DNA of 45,426 nt from DASUFP01 sp036274495 (GCA_036274495.1 DASUFP010000029.1:1-45426), one strand, 5' to 3'; shown: positions 1 to 10,900, numbered from the stretch's first letter. Notes: generated from the letters alone by a model not told the origin. A program made the numbers and translations.

Positions 1-425
1 CCGTAGTTGAATACCAGTGTAATCAGCGGACTGTTGCTTTCAATAACCTGGGTAAAACTAAATGAGGTAAATCGGAGTGTGCTGTCGGCCGGGTTGAAAT
101 TGGTCGCCGCATTCAGATATGCTTTGTGATTTACAAATGAGGCAAAGGTAAATTGAGACGGATTGAACTTTAGTGCAAAATCAAGCGCATAAACCGGATC
201 ATCGGTTGAGATATAAACGGGGATTTCAATATGCTGAGAAGTACAGCTGGCGTGCAGAAAATCAAAGTAAATGGTATCGTTTTGATTTATGGAGAGGATT
301 GCCGGTTCATCACCTGACAGTAAACATGCATGCGGATGTTCGGCATAAAGCGAAAATGGGCACACTGACAGGAATACGCAGATTGCGAATACTACAAACA
401 ATGAGGAAAAGAAATCAGATTTCAT
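1..425 (-). CDS. Secreted protein with cohesin-like domain (3' end outside window)
   Basis: This gene reads leftward from ATG at 425 and stays open to the window edge, so only its first 141 codons are visible. The start MKSDFFSSLFVVFAICVFLS is a clear Sec signal peptide, with cleavage expected near residue 28. The mature part contains YFDF, IPVYISTDD, VYALDFALKFNP and STLRFTSFSF, a pattern of short beta strands that matches the complete protein at 13557-14300 and the second cohesin-like domain of the 690-3824 protein. I infer an extracellular cohesin-like beta-sandwich; by analogy with the 13557 protein, a T9SS sorting domain probably lies beyond the edge. The terminator of the 690-3824 gene and about 260 bases separate it from that gene, so it is probably transcribed alone. 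Its binding partner is unknown. Confidence 0.75.
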   Translation of the reverse strand, partial: MKSDFFSSLFVVFAICVFLSVCPFSLYAEHPHACLLSGDEPAILSINQNDTIYFDFLHASCTSQHIEIPVYISTDDPVYALDFALKFNPSQFTFASFVNHKAYLNAATNFNPADSTLRFTSFSFTQVIESNSPLITLVFNY

Positions 426-640
426 AATGGGAATGTGAAAGTAGAAAAGCGGTCTGCGATTTTAGGCAGGGTCTCCGTTATGAAATGTTTAATCTTTTAC
501 CTCCCAAAATTTTGTAACAATTTGAAATATAAACCAATATCAATGGCTTTATTTTAAATTCAGATATACTTAACAACCAAATAACGCGCGGCGTTTACAC
601 ACATTGACTGTTGACACAGGATAACCAAAAGGCGAGAAAC

Positions 641-674
641 AAAAAAAACCCGGCCTACAGGGCCGGGTTTTAAA
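641..674 (-). terminator. Intrinsic terminator of the 690-3824 gene
   Basis: An 8-bp perfect hairpin, AACCCGGC with GCCGGGTT around a short loop, is followed on the minus strand by a run of eight T residues. It lies 16 bases after the stop codon of the large secreted protein, where a rho-independent terminator is expected. Confidence 0.85.
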
Positions 675-689
675 AGGGACTCAAATCTT

Positions 690-3600
690 TTATTCAACAA
701 TCACTTTTTTAACTGAGAGAACATTGTCTCCAAAAATCTTCATCAGGTAAATACCTTTTGCAAGACCGGAAGTTTTGAATTCATACTTCTGGTAGGCATT
801 CATATTATCCTGCGCCATAACAACGCGGCCGTTAGCGTCCATGAGTTGCATGTTGGCATTTTCAGAGGTAATAACATTGATCATATCTGATGCAGGGTTA
901 GGGAAAACGTTCACCATAGCTTCTGCACCGGAAACGCGGCTTCCGATTATTTCAACCGATACTTCTTCACCGTTAAGGTAAGCAGTTGCATTCATGAGAT
1001 CTTCTTTAGTAATTTCTGTTGCTGTTGTATTAAAGCGAACGGAAACAGGAGAAACCGAGAGATCATAGTTTTGCAAGCTGTAAGATGTGAAACGAACTGT
1101 GTGGTCTGCATTGTTATAGTTAACAAGCGATTCCATTCCGTTTGCGGTTGCGTTTGCTCCGGCAAACGACATTTTGTTCTCGTTAAACTTAACAGCAAAG
1201 TCAAGAGCGTTTACGTTCTCGTTTGAAATTGCTACCACAGGTACTTCAACGTAGCCGTTTCCATAAATTGCCTTAGACAAATCGAATACTACTTTTTTGT
1301 CGTTTGACAAACGGAAAGGACCACCGGTTGAGTTGGTAGCGAAGTTACCGTTTACGTCTCCCAGTAGGATTCCGGTATAGTTTTCAATTCCGAAAGCGTT
1401 ACAGGTTGCCGAAGTCTGGTAAGGAACTTCAAGGCAGAAGGGTACTTGTGGTACGTTCGATTTGGAGTATCCTGTTCCGTCATCAAACGGAAAGTTGCTT
1501 GAAATCTGGTAAGCAGGATCAGATGAAAGCGTTGTGCCATCGATAAACAACCAGTCTTTTGAAGGCTGACCGTTGGAAACGCCGTTTGAACCGTAGTTCC
1601 AGTCCTGACGGAACTCATCAATAATCAATACAGCACGCTGGTTGATTTGTGAAAGGTCACCTGCCGAAACAACCCCATCCGTATTTACGTCCATTGCTAT
1701 CATTTGATAAACAGAAGGAACAAAAGTGGCATCGTTAATCAGTACACGACGTGTCAGGAAGGCATCAAATCCATTGATAACCGGCTGAACGCTGATGGCA
1801 TTCGGAATGTCTTTACTGATGTCGATAGAAGTTCCGTTTGCATAGTCATAAGAGAAGTCACCTGATGTATTTGGCTGGACAGCAATAGCTGACTGGTTGC
1901 TGCAGGAAGCATCAGTACCATAAATATTTGTAATCAGGTAGGATGCAGTATTTACAGCATCGTAACGGATAGGACTTCCATCAAACCAGAATTGCAAATG
2001 GCTGTTGAAAGACGACTCCTGATAAGTGCTGTAACTACCGGGGCTCACTACTTTAGGCTGAACGCCGTTGAAATAGCTCTCTTGTAATGAGTTGATTTGG
2101 AAATCGGCTGTGTCCTGAGCTCCAAAACCTGCAGTACGTGCAAATTGTACACACAGCAGTTCACCTGTGCCGTTGAATTCTGCATTCAGCGGAGCACCTG
2201 CATTAAAGAAAACAGACAGATACATTAAACCTGCTCCGGCATTGATGCTGTTGGCAGTTGTAACATATGAGGGAGTAATTAAATCACTTCCTACAGTAAC
2301 AACTCCGGTAGGTAACACTTTAGTGTTATCAAACGAGAGAACGATGTCGTATCCTATTACATCATTTACAGGTGTGATAGCGATGATAGGCAGACAGAAG
2401 TTGTTTTGGCTGCAGGGATTGTTTGATGAAACAAGGGCATAAGCGGCACTTGAATCATAAACGGTAACTGAAATGGGTGCAGTAGTGGCAGTTGCGTTAT
2501 CGTTATCGGTTGCAGTAGCAGTGATATTGTGAACTCCTAAAACCACAGGCCAGTTAATGGAATAGGGAGAAGTTGCATCAGATCCAATCGATACACCGTC
2601 AACAAAGAATTCCACATTGGTTACTGTTCCGTCAACATCCGATGCGTTTGCATCAATTGTAGCAACATCTCCAAGCACAAATGTGGTTCCGTTGGTTGGC
2701 GATGTAATGCTAACTGAGGGAGGAAGTACGTTTCCAACCAGGATGTTAACCGCAGAAGAGGTACCTGTACCGCCGAGGTCATCGGTAGCTCTTGCGGTGA
2801 TGCTGTGAGAACCAACTGTAGCATTCCATACAAACGAGTATGGAGCTGTGTTGTCGGAACCTACTACGACGTTATCAACGAGGAATTCAACATTGGTAAC
2901 AGTACCATCAGCGTCGCTTGCTGTGGCATCGATAGTTACAGGTTGTCCAACCAGGAACGATGTTCCGTTGATAGGATTTGTAACAGCTGCAGTTGGCAGA
3001 GCGTTAGCCTGGTTTACTGTTCCTGCAAGAGCGGCCAATACTTGTTCGCCGCCTACAGCATTTGATGATACCCAGTTTTCAACCACCAGCGTTGTTGTAT
3101 TACGGATCTGAAGGTTGAAATTGTAGGTAAGCACACCGTCGGAAGTAATTTGAGCAATAAGCACGCGGTTGGTAGCTGTTGGTCCTACTGCGCCGGGAGT
3201 GGTAGCCCATGCACCGCCATTGATAGGGTCCGAAACTAAGCTGGAACCACCTGATGGGGGATTATCGAACATATCCAGCGGGTTTGGAAATCCTGCAATG
3301 GTAATTGCGGCAGGAGTTGCAGTAGTACCGGTTTGTCCGTCACGAACTGTGAGGGGTTGTCCTGCAGAAGCATCATTGTTCTGAAGGTAGCCTCCTGATA
3401 CACTCAGGTTGTTTGTAGCATCATCTTCTGTTTTCAATACACCTAAACGGTTTGAGCAGGTACCACCTAAAGTGATGTACGAATCAATATAGTTGGTGTT
3501 TGTTCCGATAAAGTTACCGTTGATGGCATTTGCGCGGTCACTTCCGCGATCGAGGTTATTGAAGAACGAGGTAGTGGTAGAGATGATTAACTGGTGGTTA

Positions 3601-3824
3601 GGGTCTCCGTATACACTCTGGAGCTGCCATCCCGGAGCCATATCGGCGTAAAAACGCCATACAACTGATCCGGTAGGTAGTGAAGTTCCCGTTGAACCGT
3701 TACCGGCATTATCTGCGGCATTGGTTACGTAGAATTTTTCTACGATAAAGTTTTCGAGACCTTGTGCATGCACGCTAAGTGCGCTTGCGATAAGCAAGCC
3801 AAGGCCTAATATAATTTTTTTCAT
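690..3824 (-). CDS. Modular T9SS-secreted protein: cluster N-domain, two Ig-like, cohesin-like and dockerin modules
   Basis: A 1044-residue secreted protein. After a signal peptide (about 1-21) comes the cluster-specific N-domain (about 22-265; GSVVWRFYADMAPG, YGDPNH, FFNN, NRVLIAQIT, VENWV) shared with three neighbours. Two bacterial Ig-like domains follow (about 273-455), each with the pattern P..ITSP.NGT.F, DGTVTNVEF..D and PYS..W. Next is a cohesin-like segment (about 460-600) and a dockerin-like calcium loop, DVNTDGVVSAGDLSQINQR, with a second half GDVNGNF about 110 residues on. A second cohesin-like domain (NALDFAVKFNENKMSF, HTVRFTSYSLQ) and a T9SS type A sorting domain (VFPNPASDMINV to VKKVIVE) end the protein. 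It is expected to be exported and anchored at or released from the cell surface. It lies 52 bases after the beta-helix gene and may be co-transcribed with it. No catalytic site was recognised, so a structural or binding role is inferred. Confidence 0.88.
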   Translation of the reverse strand: MKKIILGLGLLIASALSVHAQGLENFIVEKFYVTNAADNAGNGSTGTSLPTGSVVWRFYADMAPGWQLQSVYGDPNHQLIISTTTSFFNNLDRGSDRANAINGNFIGTNTNYIDSYITLGGTCSNRLGVLKTEDDATNNLSVSGGYLQNNDASAGQPLTVRDGQTGTTATPAAITIAGFPNPLDMFDNPPSGGSSLVSDPINGGAWATTPGAVGPTATNRVLIAQITSDGVLTYNFNLQIRNTTTLVVENWVSSNAVGGEQVLAALAGTVNQANALPTAAVTNPINGTSFLVGQPVTIDATASDADGTVTNVEFLVDNVVVGSDNTAPYSFVWNATVGSHSITARATDDLGGTGTSSAVNILVGNVLPPSVSITSPTNGTTFVLGDVATIDANASDVDGTVTNVEFFVDGVSIGSDATSPYSINWPVVLGVHNITATATDNDNATATTAPISVTVYDSSAAYALVSSNNPCSQNNFCLPIIAITPVNDVIGYDIVLSFDNTKVLPTGVVTVGSDLITPSYVTTANSINAGAGLMYLSVFFNAGAPLNAEFNGTGELLCVQFARTAGFGAQDTADFQINSLQESYFNGVQPKVVSPGSYSTYQESSFNSHLQFWFDGSPIRYDAVNTASYLITNIYGTDASCSNQSAIAVQPNTSGDFSYDYANGTSIDISKDIPNAISVQPVINGFDAFLTRRVLINDATFVPSVYQMIAMDVNTDGVVSAGDLSQINQRAVLIIDEFRQDWNYGSNGVSNGQPSKDWLFIDGTTLSSDPAYQISSNFPFDDGTGYSKSNVPQVPFCLEVPYQTSATCNAFGIENYTGILLGDVNGNFATNSTGGPFRLSNDKKVVFDLSKAIYGNGYVEVPVVAISNENVNALDFAVKFNENKMSFAGANATANGMESLVNYNNADHTVRFTSYSLQNYDLSVSPVSVRFNTTATEITKEDLMNATAYLNGEEVSVEIIGSRVSGAEAMVNVFPNPASDMINVITSENANMQLMDANGRVVMAQDNMNAYQKYEFKTSGLAKGIYLMKIFGDNVLSVKKVIVE

Positions 3825-3876
3825 AAGCTCTGGGTGTTAATTAAGTTTAGTCAGATAGTTTGGTGTGATGGTTTAA

Positions 3877-5559
3877 TTATTGGCAGCTGGTACCGAATGC
3901 ACCCAGAACAGCATTAAAGTCCGATACGTTGATGATACCATCGTTGTTGATATCCGCTGGGCATGGTTGCAGTCCGGCAGTTACATCCAATACTGTGGAG
4001 TACGACCAGTTTGACAACCAGGAGTCACCTGTTGGTGCAAAAGCACCACGGTAGCTGGTAGGAGTAAAGAAGCCATCAACCGGAGGTGTTGGGCAGCCTG
4101 TTACAGAAAGTGCAGGATTTGGAATGGCATCAAACTGTGTGGTTACCGCGTTGGTAGTTGGGTTAATAGCCCAGTTGTAAAGGAATCCGGGAATGGTTGA
4201 AACGGAAGTGTTCAGGTCAGTTGTGAAAAACTGAGTGCTGTCCGCAGCAGTCATAGGAGTTGTGGTAGCATTGTCAAGAACCATTGCTCTGAATGCAGCT
4301 GTATCGTTAGCAAAAGTGTTGCACTTTACTTTCAAACTGTTGGTTCCGTTACCGGCAGCAGTTGACCAGTTGTGGTAAGCTTCCCATGTACGTCCGCTTG
4401 GGATGGTTTTGGAAACGTTAAATCCATAACGGAAGTTTGCGAAGATGCTGTTGTAGATTTCACCCTCTGTGTATTCTTTTGCACGGATACCGGACATACC
4501 GCTGTTATCTGCAGTAGAAACCCATTTGTCTTTTCCAATGAATGTTGCATTGTAGAAAACAGGATGTGAACGGGGAGTATTGTTTGATTTCTGATCGTCA
4601 GCATCGCACTCCATACCGTGGTCGGCATCGGGGCTTGAAGAAGGAGAGAGAACGGCAAAAACAAACTGTGCTTTACCTCTCCAGCCGTCATCCCAATCGA
4701 AGTTATCGTCGTTTCCGAACAGCATAGTGCAATATTTCACGTTTACGGTGCCGCCGAAAAATTCGATTCCGTCATCAGCGCAGGAAACAATTTCAAGGTG
4801 TTCGATTGTGGTACCGCGGCCAACTGATCCAAGTGTAAGGCCGTTGATTTCTCCACCAACCTGAAGCACGGCTCCCGAGTGACGGATAGATACATAACGG
4901 AGGATACCTGAGTTGTCGTTGTCGTCAAATACACCACCGGCAGTAAGGTTTACACCAAACTGGTTTTTGCTGTTTGAAGAAGCAAATCCTTCGAAGGTAC
5001 CAAGACCGTCGGCTACGCAAAGGCGACCATCACCAACACCTGCCTGGAAAGGACCGTTAGCGGCAAGGGTAAGGTTGTTGGTAGCTTTACCGGCAAGCAG
5101 TAATCCGCCCCATTGACCGATATTGGAGATAGGGTAAGAACCGTCGAGGTTGTCGGCTGCTGCTGTAAATACAATTTGGCAATCTTCAGTTCCTGAAGCA
5201 ATAATTTTACCGCCTACTTCTACAAGCAGACAGGTTGCATCAGCAGGGTTAGCTGCAGCATTACCTTTAATAACCGTTCCCGGCTGGATTATTAAAGTTT
5301 TTCCGCTTGGAACGTACACTTTTTTATCCAAAATCCAGGTTTTACTGCAATCGAAAATAGTGTTAGGGGCAAGTAATTCGCCATCGGCAGCTCCGCCACT
5401 GTTGTCGGTGAGGGTGCTAACGTTTACTGTTGGTCGTGAAGATACCGGGGTAGGACATCCGCACGCGGCTCCAAGGTTCGATTGAGCAAACCCTGTCGCA
5501 GCTGTAAGCGACAGAAGAGCCGACGCCAGCATTTTTGACATTGTCATCAATTTTTTCAT
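3877..5559 (-). CDS. Secreted right-handed beta-helix protein with C-terminal dockerin motif
   Basis: A 560-residue protein with signal peptide MKKLMTMSKMLASALLSLTA and probable cleavage after GFAQ. The body has the Bacteroidota pattern of a parallel beta-helix: VYVPSGKTLIIQPGTVIKG, followed by short repeated strands such as GIEFFGGTVNVKYC, GIRAKEY and NSIFANF. The end is DINNDGIINVSDFNAVLGAF, a single calcium-binding dockerin-type half-motif (D-N-D-I-N-S-D positions) before a terminal Cys-Gln. There is no T9SS type A sorting domain, unlike its neighbours, so either the dockerin end serves for attachment or export uses another signal. No pectate lyase catalytic residues could be identified; a surface or polysaccharide-binding role is inferred. 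It is the first gene of a possible two-gene unit with the 690-3824 gene, behind a long leader of about 250 bases. Confidence 0.82.
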   Translation of the reverse strand: MKKLMTMSKMLASALLSLTAATGFAQSNLGAACGCPTPVSSRPTVNVSTLTDNSGGAADGELLAPNTIFDCSKTWILDKKVYVPSGKTLIIQPGTVIKGNAAANPADATCLLVEVGGKIIASGTEDCQIVFTAAADNLDGSYPISNIGQWGGLLLAGKATNNLTLAANGPFQAGVGDGRLCVADGLGTFEGFASSNSKNQFGVNLTAGGVFDDNDNSGILRYVSIRHSGAVLQVGGEINGLTLGSVGRGTTIEHLEIVSCADDGIEFFGGTVNVKYCTMLFGNDDNFDWDDGWRGKAQFVFAVLSPSSSPDADHGMECDADDQKSNNTPRSHPVFYNATFIGKDKWVSTADNSGMSGIRAKEYTEGEIYNSIFANFRYGFNVSKTIPSGRTWEAYHNWSTAAGNGTNSLKVKCNTFANDTAAFRAMVLDNATTTPMTAADSTQFFTTDLNTSVSTIPGFLYNWAINPTTNAVTTQFDAIPNPALSVTGCPTPPVDGFFTPTSYRGAFAPTGDSWLSNWSYSTVLDVTAGLQPCPADINNDGIINVSDFNAVLGAFGTSCQ

Positions 5560-5754
5560 TTTTTTTTGTTTTGATTAATAGGTTAGAATGTGTTGTCACA
5601 TCTTTATGATGGACATGACAAAAGTCTGATGAGTGTGTAAATCAAAAAGAAATAACAATTTATCAAATTGTTACTGTAACCGATAAATAGTGTTAGCTGT
5701 ATGTTAATTATTAAATTTCTACTATGGAAAAGAACTCAAAACAGCACATCTTTT

Positions 5755-5783
5755 CTTAAAAAAAAGGGACCTCATGGAGGTCC
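5755..5783 (-). terminator. Intrinsic terminator after the 5817-6563 gene
   Basis: The arms GGACCTC and GAGGTCC around a 3-base loop (5767-5783) are followed on the minus strand by a C and then a run of nine T residues. It lies about 35 bases past the stop of the lipoprotein gene and closes the receptor-paralog-lipoprotein unit. Confidence 0.8.
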
Positions 5784-5816
5784 AAATCAAAACAATTGTG
5801 ATGGTTTATTGCACCT

Positions 5817-6563
5817 TTAATCTTTTACACATCTGATACTGAATCCGTAATGATTATTGGCGTGTGAGCGGAATACATTGGTGTTTTTATAATCCAGGTG
5901 CCGGTACCATGCTTCCTCTGTTCCATAGGGTGATGCTGTCCACCAGAATCCTGTATAGCGCAATCCCGGGGCACCCCATTCGCTGTTAAACAACCTGCAG
6001 CTCTCGGCAAGGGCGGTAAACCCGCTCTCGTTATCGGGTAAATTTCCGTCAATAACATTCCACTCATTAGCTCCGGTCGATTTCATTTTATCTCCTTCGG
6101 TATTTCCTCTCCAGGTTAAACCGTTGGCTTGCTGCTGGGTCATGCCGAGCTCCATTTCAAGGGTTTTCCATTCCTCATCCGTTGGAATATGCCAACCTTC
6201 GGGAGCGAGTAGATTGGGGTTGGTGACAGCCATACCGTTGTATAAAAGGCCTTCAGGAATTACCTGTCCGGTCCCGTTTTCATAGCGGCACCAGGCACCT
6301 GTTGACTGGTTTACCCAATCTGTTGAGTCGGTTATTTCAGGAATCGGCATCCCGTTTCGGTATTTGGTAACTTTCAGATTCTCTGCCATCCACCATTGAT
6401 TACCAATTTTTACAGTGGTATACGTGTTGTTGTCAATATCGGTCATTACACCCATTTCATGAACAACAGGATCAGGGTTTTTTTTATCGTCACATCCTGC
6501 AGTGGCAATAAGTAAACAGACGGCTGGCAGGAGTGCAAGTTTTATTCTAAAACGAAGTTTCAT
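5817..6563 (-). CDS. Lipoprotein with Fibrobacter succinogenes major paralogous domain
   Basis: A 248-residue predicted lipoprotein: a hydrophobic signal ends in LIATAGC, a lipobox placing Cys24 as the lipidated residue, and then comes a charged linker DDKKNPDP. The rest is one Fib_succ_major domain, recognised by DIDNNTYTTVKIGNQWWMAE near the start, then APEGWHIPTDEEWKTLE in the middle and GFSIRCVKD at the end. This family is widespread on the surface of Fibrobacter and Bacteroidota; its biochemical role is not established. It starts 15 bases after the T9SS paralog at 6579-7910, which itself follows the TonB-dependent receptor, so the three genes probably form one operon. Residues after the lipid Cys are D-D, which says little about surface export in this phylum. 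Confidence 0.88.
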   Translation of the reverse strand: MKLRFRIKLALLPAVCLLIATAGCDDKKNPDPVVHEMGVMTDIDNNTYTTVKIGNQWWMAENLKVTKYRNGMPIPEITDSTDWVNQSTGAWCRYENGTGQVIPEGLLYNGMAVTNPNLLAPEGWHIPTDEEWKTLEMELGMTQQQANGLTWRGNTEGDKMKSTGANEWNVIDGNLPDNESGFTALAESCRLFNSEWGAPGLRYTGFWWTASPYGTEEAWYRHLDYKNTNVFRSHANNHYGFSIRCVKD

Positions 6564-6578
6564 TGTTTAAGTAATTTA

Positions 6579-7910
6579 TTAATCTTTAATAAACGACTTT
6601 GTGATGTTTACATCACTGTTAACTATCCGCACAAAATAAATACCGCGTGATAAACCGGTTAAATCGATGTTCAGATGCTGTTGAATTCCATTTTGATGCA
6701 TCTCATTTACTTTTTTGCCATAGGAATCATACACTAAACAGTCGTATCCGGATGTCAATTGCGGTAATTCCACTTTTATGATATCACCTGCAGGTACCGG
6801 CGAAAGAACAATATCGTCGGCGGTACTATTTTTGTTGGTCTCCAGTTCGGGACATACTACAGAGAGATCCCTGTCGTTGCACTTACCCGGATAACAGCAC
6901 ATGTTCGGAAGATTTACATTGGCAGCCGGATCGTAATTGCAAGCATTGGGATCCATGCAACCAAACACAATGAGTGTTTGACATGAATCCTGACTGTCAC
7001 AATCACGATCGGGGTTAAATTCCATGTAGTTGGGGTCGGCACAACCGCAAACAGGAATAAAAGGGAAGCGTAATTTTCGGAAATACACTTCACCGGGTTG
7101 TAAGAGGCTGTCGCTCGAAACATACTTGGTTACATTACCGGATGTTCCGATTACCTCTATGTTTAATTGAAATTCCAATGTGCCTTTAGTGGTTAATTGG
7201 GCCACAAGCACCAGGTTGCTGTCAGGGTTAACACCCGAAATACCGGAAGAATACTGTAATGCGCAGTTAGTTGAATTAAAAACAGAACATGAAGTGATGC
7301 TTCCGAATATGGTTGAATCATTACCATTGGAACTCAGGATTCCGAAATCGAACCAGTTGCCTGTTGGATGGGTTAAGGTATCGTTTCCATCGCTGATGGT
7401 AAGGGGTATTCCGGCAAGCGGGTCATTGTTTGTGAGCAATCCGCCAACTATACCGGCGCTGCCTCCGTCATTGTTAACGCCGCCGATTATTGAGCCGTTT
7501 TCATCGTCGTATTTGGGTATCCCGTTCAGTTTCGCACTCGATTTGGTTACCAGTCCGAGTGTAAGCCAGGAATCCAGCGCTACAGTATTTTCGCTCAATC
7601 GGTTTAACGAGAAATTTTTACCAAACGTTTGGCCATCAACGGCATTGTTAAAGAAAGGCTGATCACTGCTTATCATCAGGGGATGATTGGCATCGCCATA
7701 AATGCTTTTTAATTTGTTTCCCGGAGCAAGATCAATGTAAATTCTGTAGGTTACAGACCCCTCTTCGAGAGTACCCCCTGTAGTATCGGTAGCATCGTTT
7801 TGATCGGAAATGTAATAGGTTTCGACCCGTACATCCTGAACCTGAGCAAATGCCGTAACAGATGTCAGCAACAGCGATAGTACGATCAGGAATTTTGCAG
7901 AACAGTTCAT
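6579..7910 (-). CDS. T9SS-secreted protein with cluster N-domain and Cys-rich linker
   Basis: A 443-residue protein with signal peptide (1-22, ending TAFAQ) and the shared N-domain (VETYYISDQNDATD, GSVTYRIYIDLAPG, YGDANHPL, FFNN, LDSWLTLG, LVAQLTTKG). A Cys-rich linker follows at about 285-350 with CGCADPNYMEFNPD and GCMDPNACNYDPAANV, a calcium-loop-like repeat often seen in secreted proteins of this phylum. The end is a type A sorting domain (VLSPVPAGDIIKVELP, GLSRGIYFVRI, KSFIKD). It sits 11 bases after the TonB-dependent receptor and 15 bases before the lipoprotein gene, which makes it the middle gene of a probable operon. It is the most divergent of the four paralogs, with a long extra segment around the NGAWA region. 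Function unknown; an extracellular binding protein working with the receptor is an inference from position only. Confidence 0.85.
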   Translation of the reverse strand: MNCSAKFLIVLSLLLTSVTAFAQVQDVRVETYYISDQNDATDTTGGTLEEGSVTYRIYIDLAPGNKLKSIYGDANHPLMISSDQPFFNNAVDGQTFGKNFSLNRLSENTVALDSWLTLGLVTKSSAKLNGIPKYDDENGSIIGGVNNDGGSAGIVGGLLTNNDPLAGIPLTISDGNDTLTHPTGNWFDFGILSSNGNDSTIFGSITSCSVFNSTNCALQYSSGISGVNPDSNLVLVAQLTTKGTLEFQLNIEVIGTSGNVTKYVSSDSLLQPGEVYFRKLRFPFIPVCGCADPNYMEFNPDRDCDSQDSCQTLIVFGCMDPNACNYDPAANVNLPNMCCYPGKCNDRDLSVVCPELETNKNSTADDIVLSPVPAGDIIKVELPQLTSGYDCLVYDSYGKKVNEMHQNGIQQHLNIDLTGLSRGIYFVRIVNSDVNITKSFIKD

Positions 7911-7921
7911 TTAATTAGTAT

Positions 7922-10900
7922 TTATAATTTGTAACCAAAAGTCAGTTGATAGTTTGTACCATAAGTGTATCTGTCGTAATCCAGTTTATCATACCCCTCA
8001 TCATATTTATAAGACCGGGTGATTGATTCGTTCAGGATATTTCTTACAGTCACACTCAGTGAGAAATGTTTACTGATTGATTTACTTACTTTCAGGTCAA
8101 TCAGGTTGCGGGGCAGCTCGTAAACATCGGGTACTTCTTTGTTATTGGATGCGATTACAAGACGGGGTCCCTGTACGTTGTAAGCAACGGTAAAAATCAG
8201 TCCAATGCTATCCAGTTTATAGGATAGTATGGCATTTACAGCATATGGTGCCTGACCGTACATCGATCGTGTTACGGTATCGAGCGGAATATATTGGGGG
8301 ATGCCTCCGGCCAGATCATAACGGGTACGTGTAAAGGTAGTCTGCGACTTTACCAGAGTAACATTCGAACTGAAATCCAGGTTTTTGGTAATTGCGAGCG
8401 TTCCTTCGAGTTCAACTCCCATGACATTTGACTTGTCAACATTTTGCCAGGTATAGCCGTTGGCGTTTATCAGTTCTATGTGGTTTTTAAAATCTTTATA
8501 AAACAAACTTGCAGTAATATTATTTCCCGATTTAAAATAGGCCTCACCTCTCAAATCATAATTGTTAATGGTAACTGGTTTAAGGCTTGAATTTCCATAA
8601 ACAGGAGCACGTAATTCATAATCCAAAACGGCCACATCGGATAACTCACGGATGCTTGGGCGGGCAACAGACTGACTGTAATTGGCTCGTATGTTAATAG
8701 GAGAAAATTCATCTTCCTTTAGGGCATAAATAACATTGATGCTGGGTAAAACGGATGTTTTATCCAGTTCTCCCGGATTTGCGATAGGGTAGGCATCGGA
8801 ATATACACGCCTTGGATCATTTTTCTTATACCCTTTTTCATCAAAGGCTACCACATCGGTGAATACATGTGCCTTTTCAACTCTGACTCCTCCGGAAACC
8901 CTGAGTCCTGTTGTGATGCCATAATCGGCCATGGCAAAGGCAGCCGCAACATAGCTGTTTCCGAAAGTATGATTTGCATCTGTTCCGATTTCCTGGTAAT
9001 AGGCATTCATATAGCTAACCGGGATACCACTTGGATCTGTTTCGTTTTTCAATTCAAACTGATCAAGACTTAAATAGGCGTTGATGTCCTCATTGGGTAA
9101 GGGGCCAATATTGGGACCGGTGAGTACATAGTAGTCATATTGATCATACGTTTGATCGGTATGTTGATAGGATCCGCCAAATCTAATTTTTCTGACATAA
9201 ATGGGTTCATCATCAATCGGTACTTCGGCAATTACGCGTGAATCGAAAACATTTTCATCGAGGTACCTGAAGTACCTGTGGATACCATCGCCGATTGAAC
9301 CACCTATTTGCAGAGAGGAATCGGGATTTATCCAGTACTGCAGGTTTTTAAAATCAGGTGCCGAACTCGATCCTCTGGTGTAGGAAAAGTTGGCGTCGAG
9401 TTTTGTTTTTACCGATGGAATGTAGTTTTCGGACTTTAACTGGTAAACAAGTTGTTTGCGCTGTTCGTAATACTGGTTCAGGGTAACAACGGTTGTCTTA
9501 TCTGTTTTGTCGTATGATTTACGAACCCTGTTGGTACCGTTTAAGTTGGGCATAAACAGCACCGAGATACTGTTATTGGGGGTAAATTTATATGCGGCAT
9601 TGAATAAGGCATTCCACCCATTGGTTTCGATACCGCTTTGCTGTTTGAGTTGCGATGTAACTACCGGAACCAGACCACCGGTACTGTCGGATGCAACACC
9701 TGCACGGTTGGCGATGGATTCAGGATCGTATAAATTCACGGAGTAGTATCTGAAACCTGTAATAAATCCCAATGGTTTTCCAAAAAGGCTGACCTGATTT
9801 CCGATTGTAAAATTCTGGCTAAAGTCCAGCGGAGCTTTTCGCGTTTCTGTGTTCCAGTTGTCGGGAAAGGCTTTTCCGGAAGCTGGCACATCTTTATTGA
9901 TGGTGGCAAATGCCTGTGCATTATACCCCTGGAGCAGATAATTGTTTTTAGCCGCCTGTATAGCCTGTGGATCGTCAAACTGCGCGGGTGCAAGTAATCC
10001 GAGTTGTACCAGCCCCAGTTTGTAATACTCTTCGGCGTTGGTATACCAGTTCTCATTGTTTACGCCTAAAGAGCTGTAATAGCTTCCAAGTCCGAGCGCT
10101 TCCAGTTGCTGAAATTGCGTGGGTGTGGCATTGGCATTTACAAAACCTGCATGATCGTAATCCCTGAATGATTTGTCATAACCCAGCCAATCGGTTTTAC
10201 TCCTTTCGGAAGAAATTACATTTTGAAAAGTAGACTGACTGTTGTATCCAAAAGATGTTTCAACTGATACGGCCAGCTGATCGGGGTAGTCTTTGGTTTC
10301 GATGGAGAGGTAAGCGCCTGCCCAATCACCCGGAAGATCGGGGCTTGCGGTTTTTGTAATGATAACATTGTCAACAAGGGCAGGAGGGAAGAGGTCCAGT
10401 TTGATGTTATTGGTAAAGGGATCAAGAGTCGGAATTTTAGAACCGTTAACAGATGTTTTCACATACCTGTCGCCAATTCCCCGTACTGTAATAAATTGTC
10501 CGTTTGTTGAAACGCCGGCCACCCGTGTTACCGCGGCAGTCACAGTGCCGTCCCCGGTTTTTTTCATTGTAGCTGATGATACGTAGTCGATGGTGGTCGC
10601 CGACTTCTTTTTCACCTCTTCCATGTAATAGTCATTTGCTTTAATGGCTTTAGCTGTAATATCAACTGCTTCAACATCAAATGTGGCGGACTCCATCACG
10701 AAATTTTTAACCACAACCTGATTGTTTTTGAGCGTAACGGGGAATTCAATTGTTTTATAGCTTACAATAGAGATAACGATTATTTGCGGAGTGCTGTCAT
10801 TTATTTTCAATGAGTAGTTACCATCCAGATCAGCGGTTACGCCGATTCCCGGATTGGATTTCAGTACCACTGTAGCTCCGATAAGTGTTTCGCCGTTTTT

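Noticed and set aside
2464..3010. Two similar stretches within the 690-3824 gene considered as a DNA repeat.
   Set aside because: They are the two Ig-like domains; similarity is at the protein level and is normal domain duplication.
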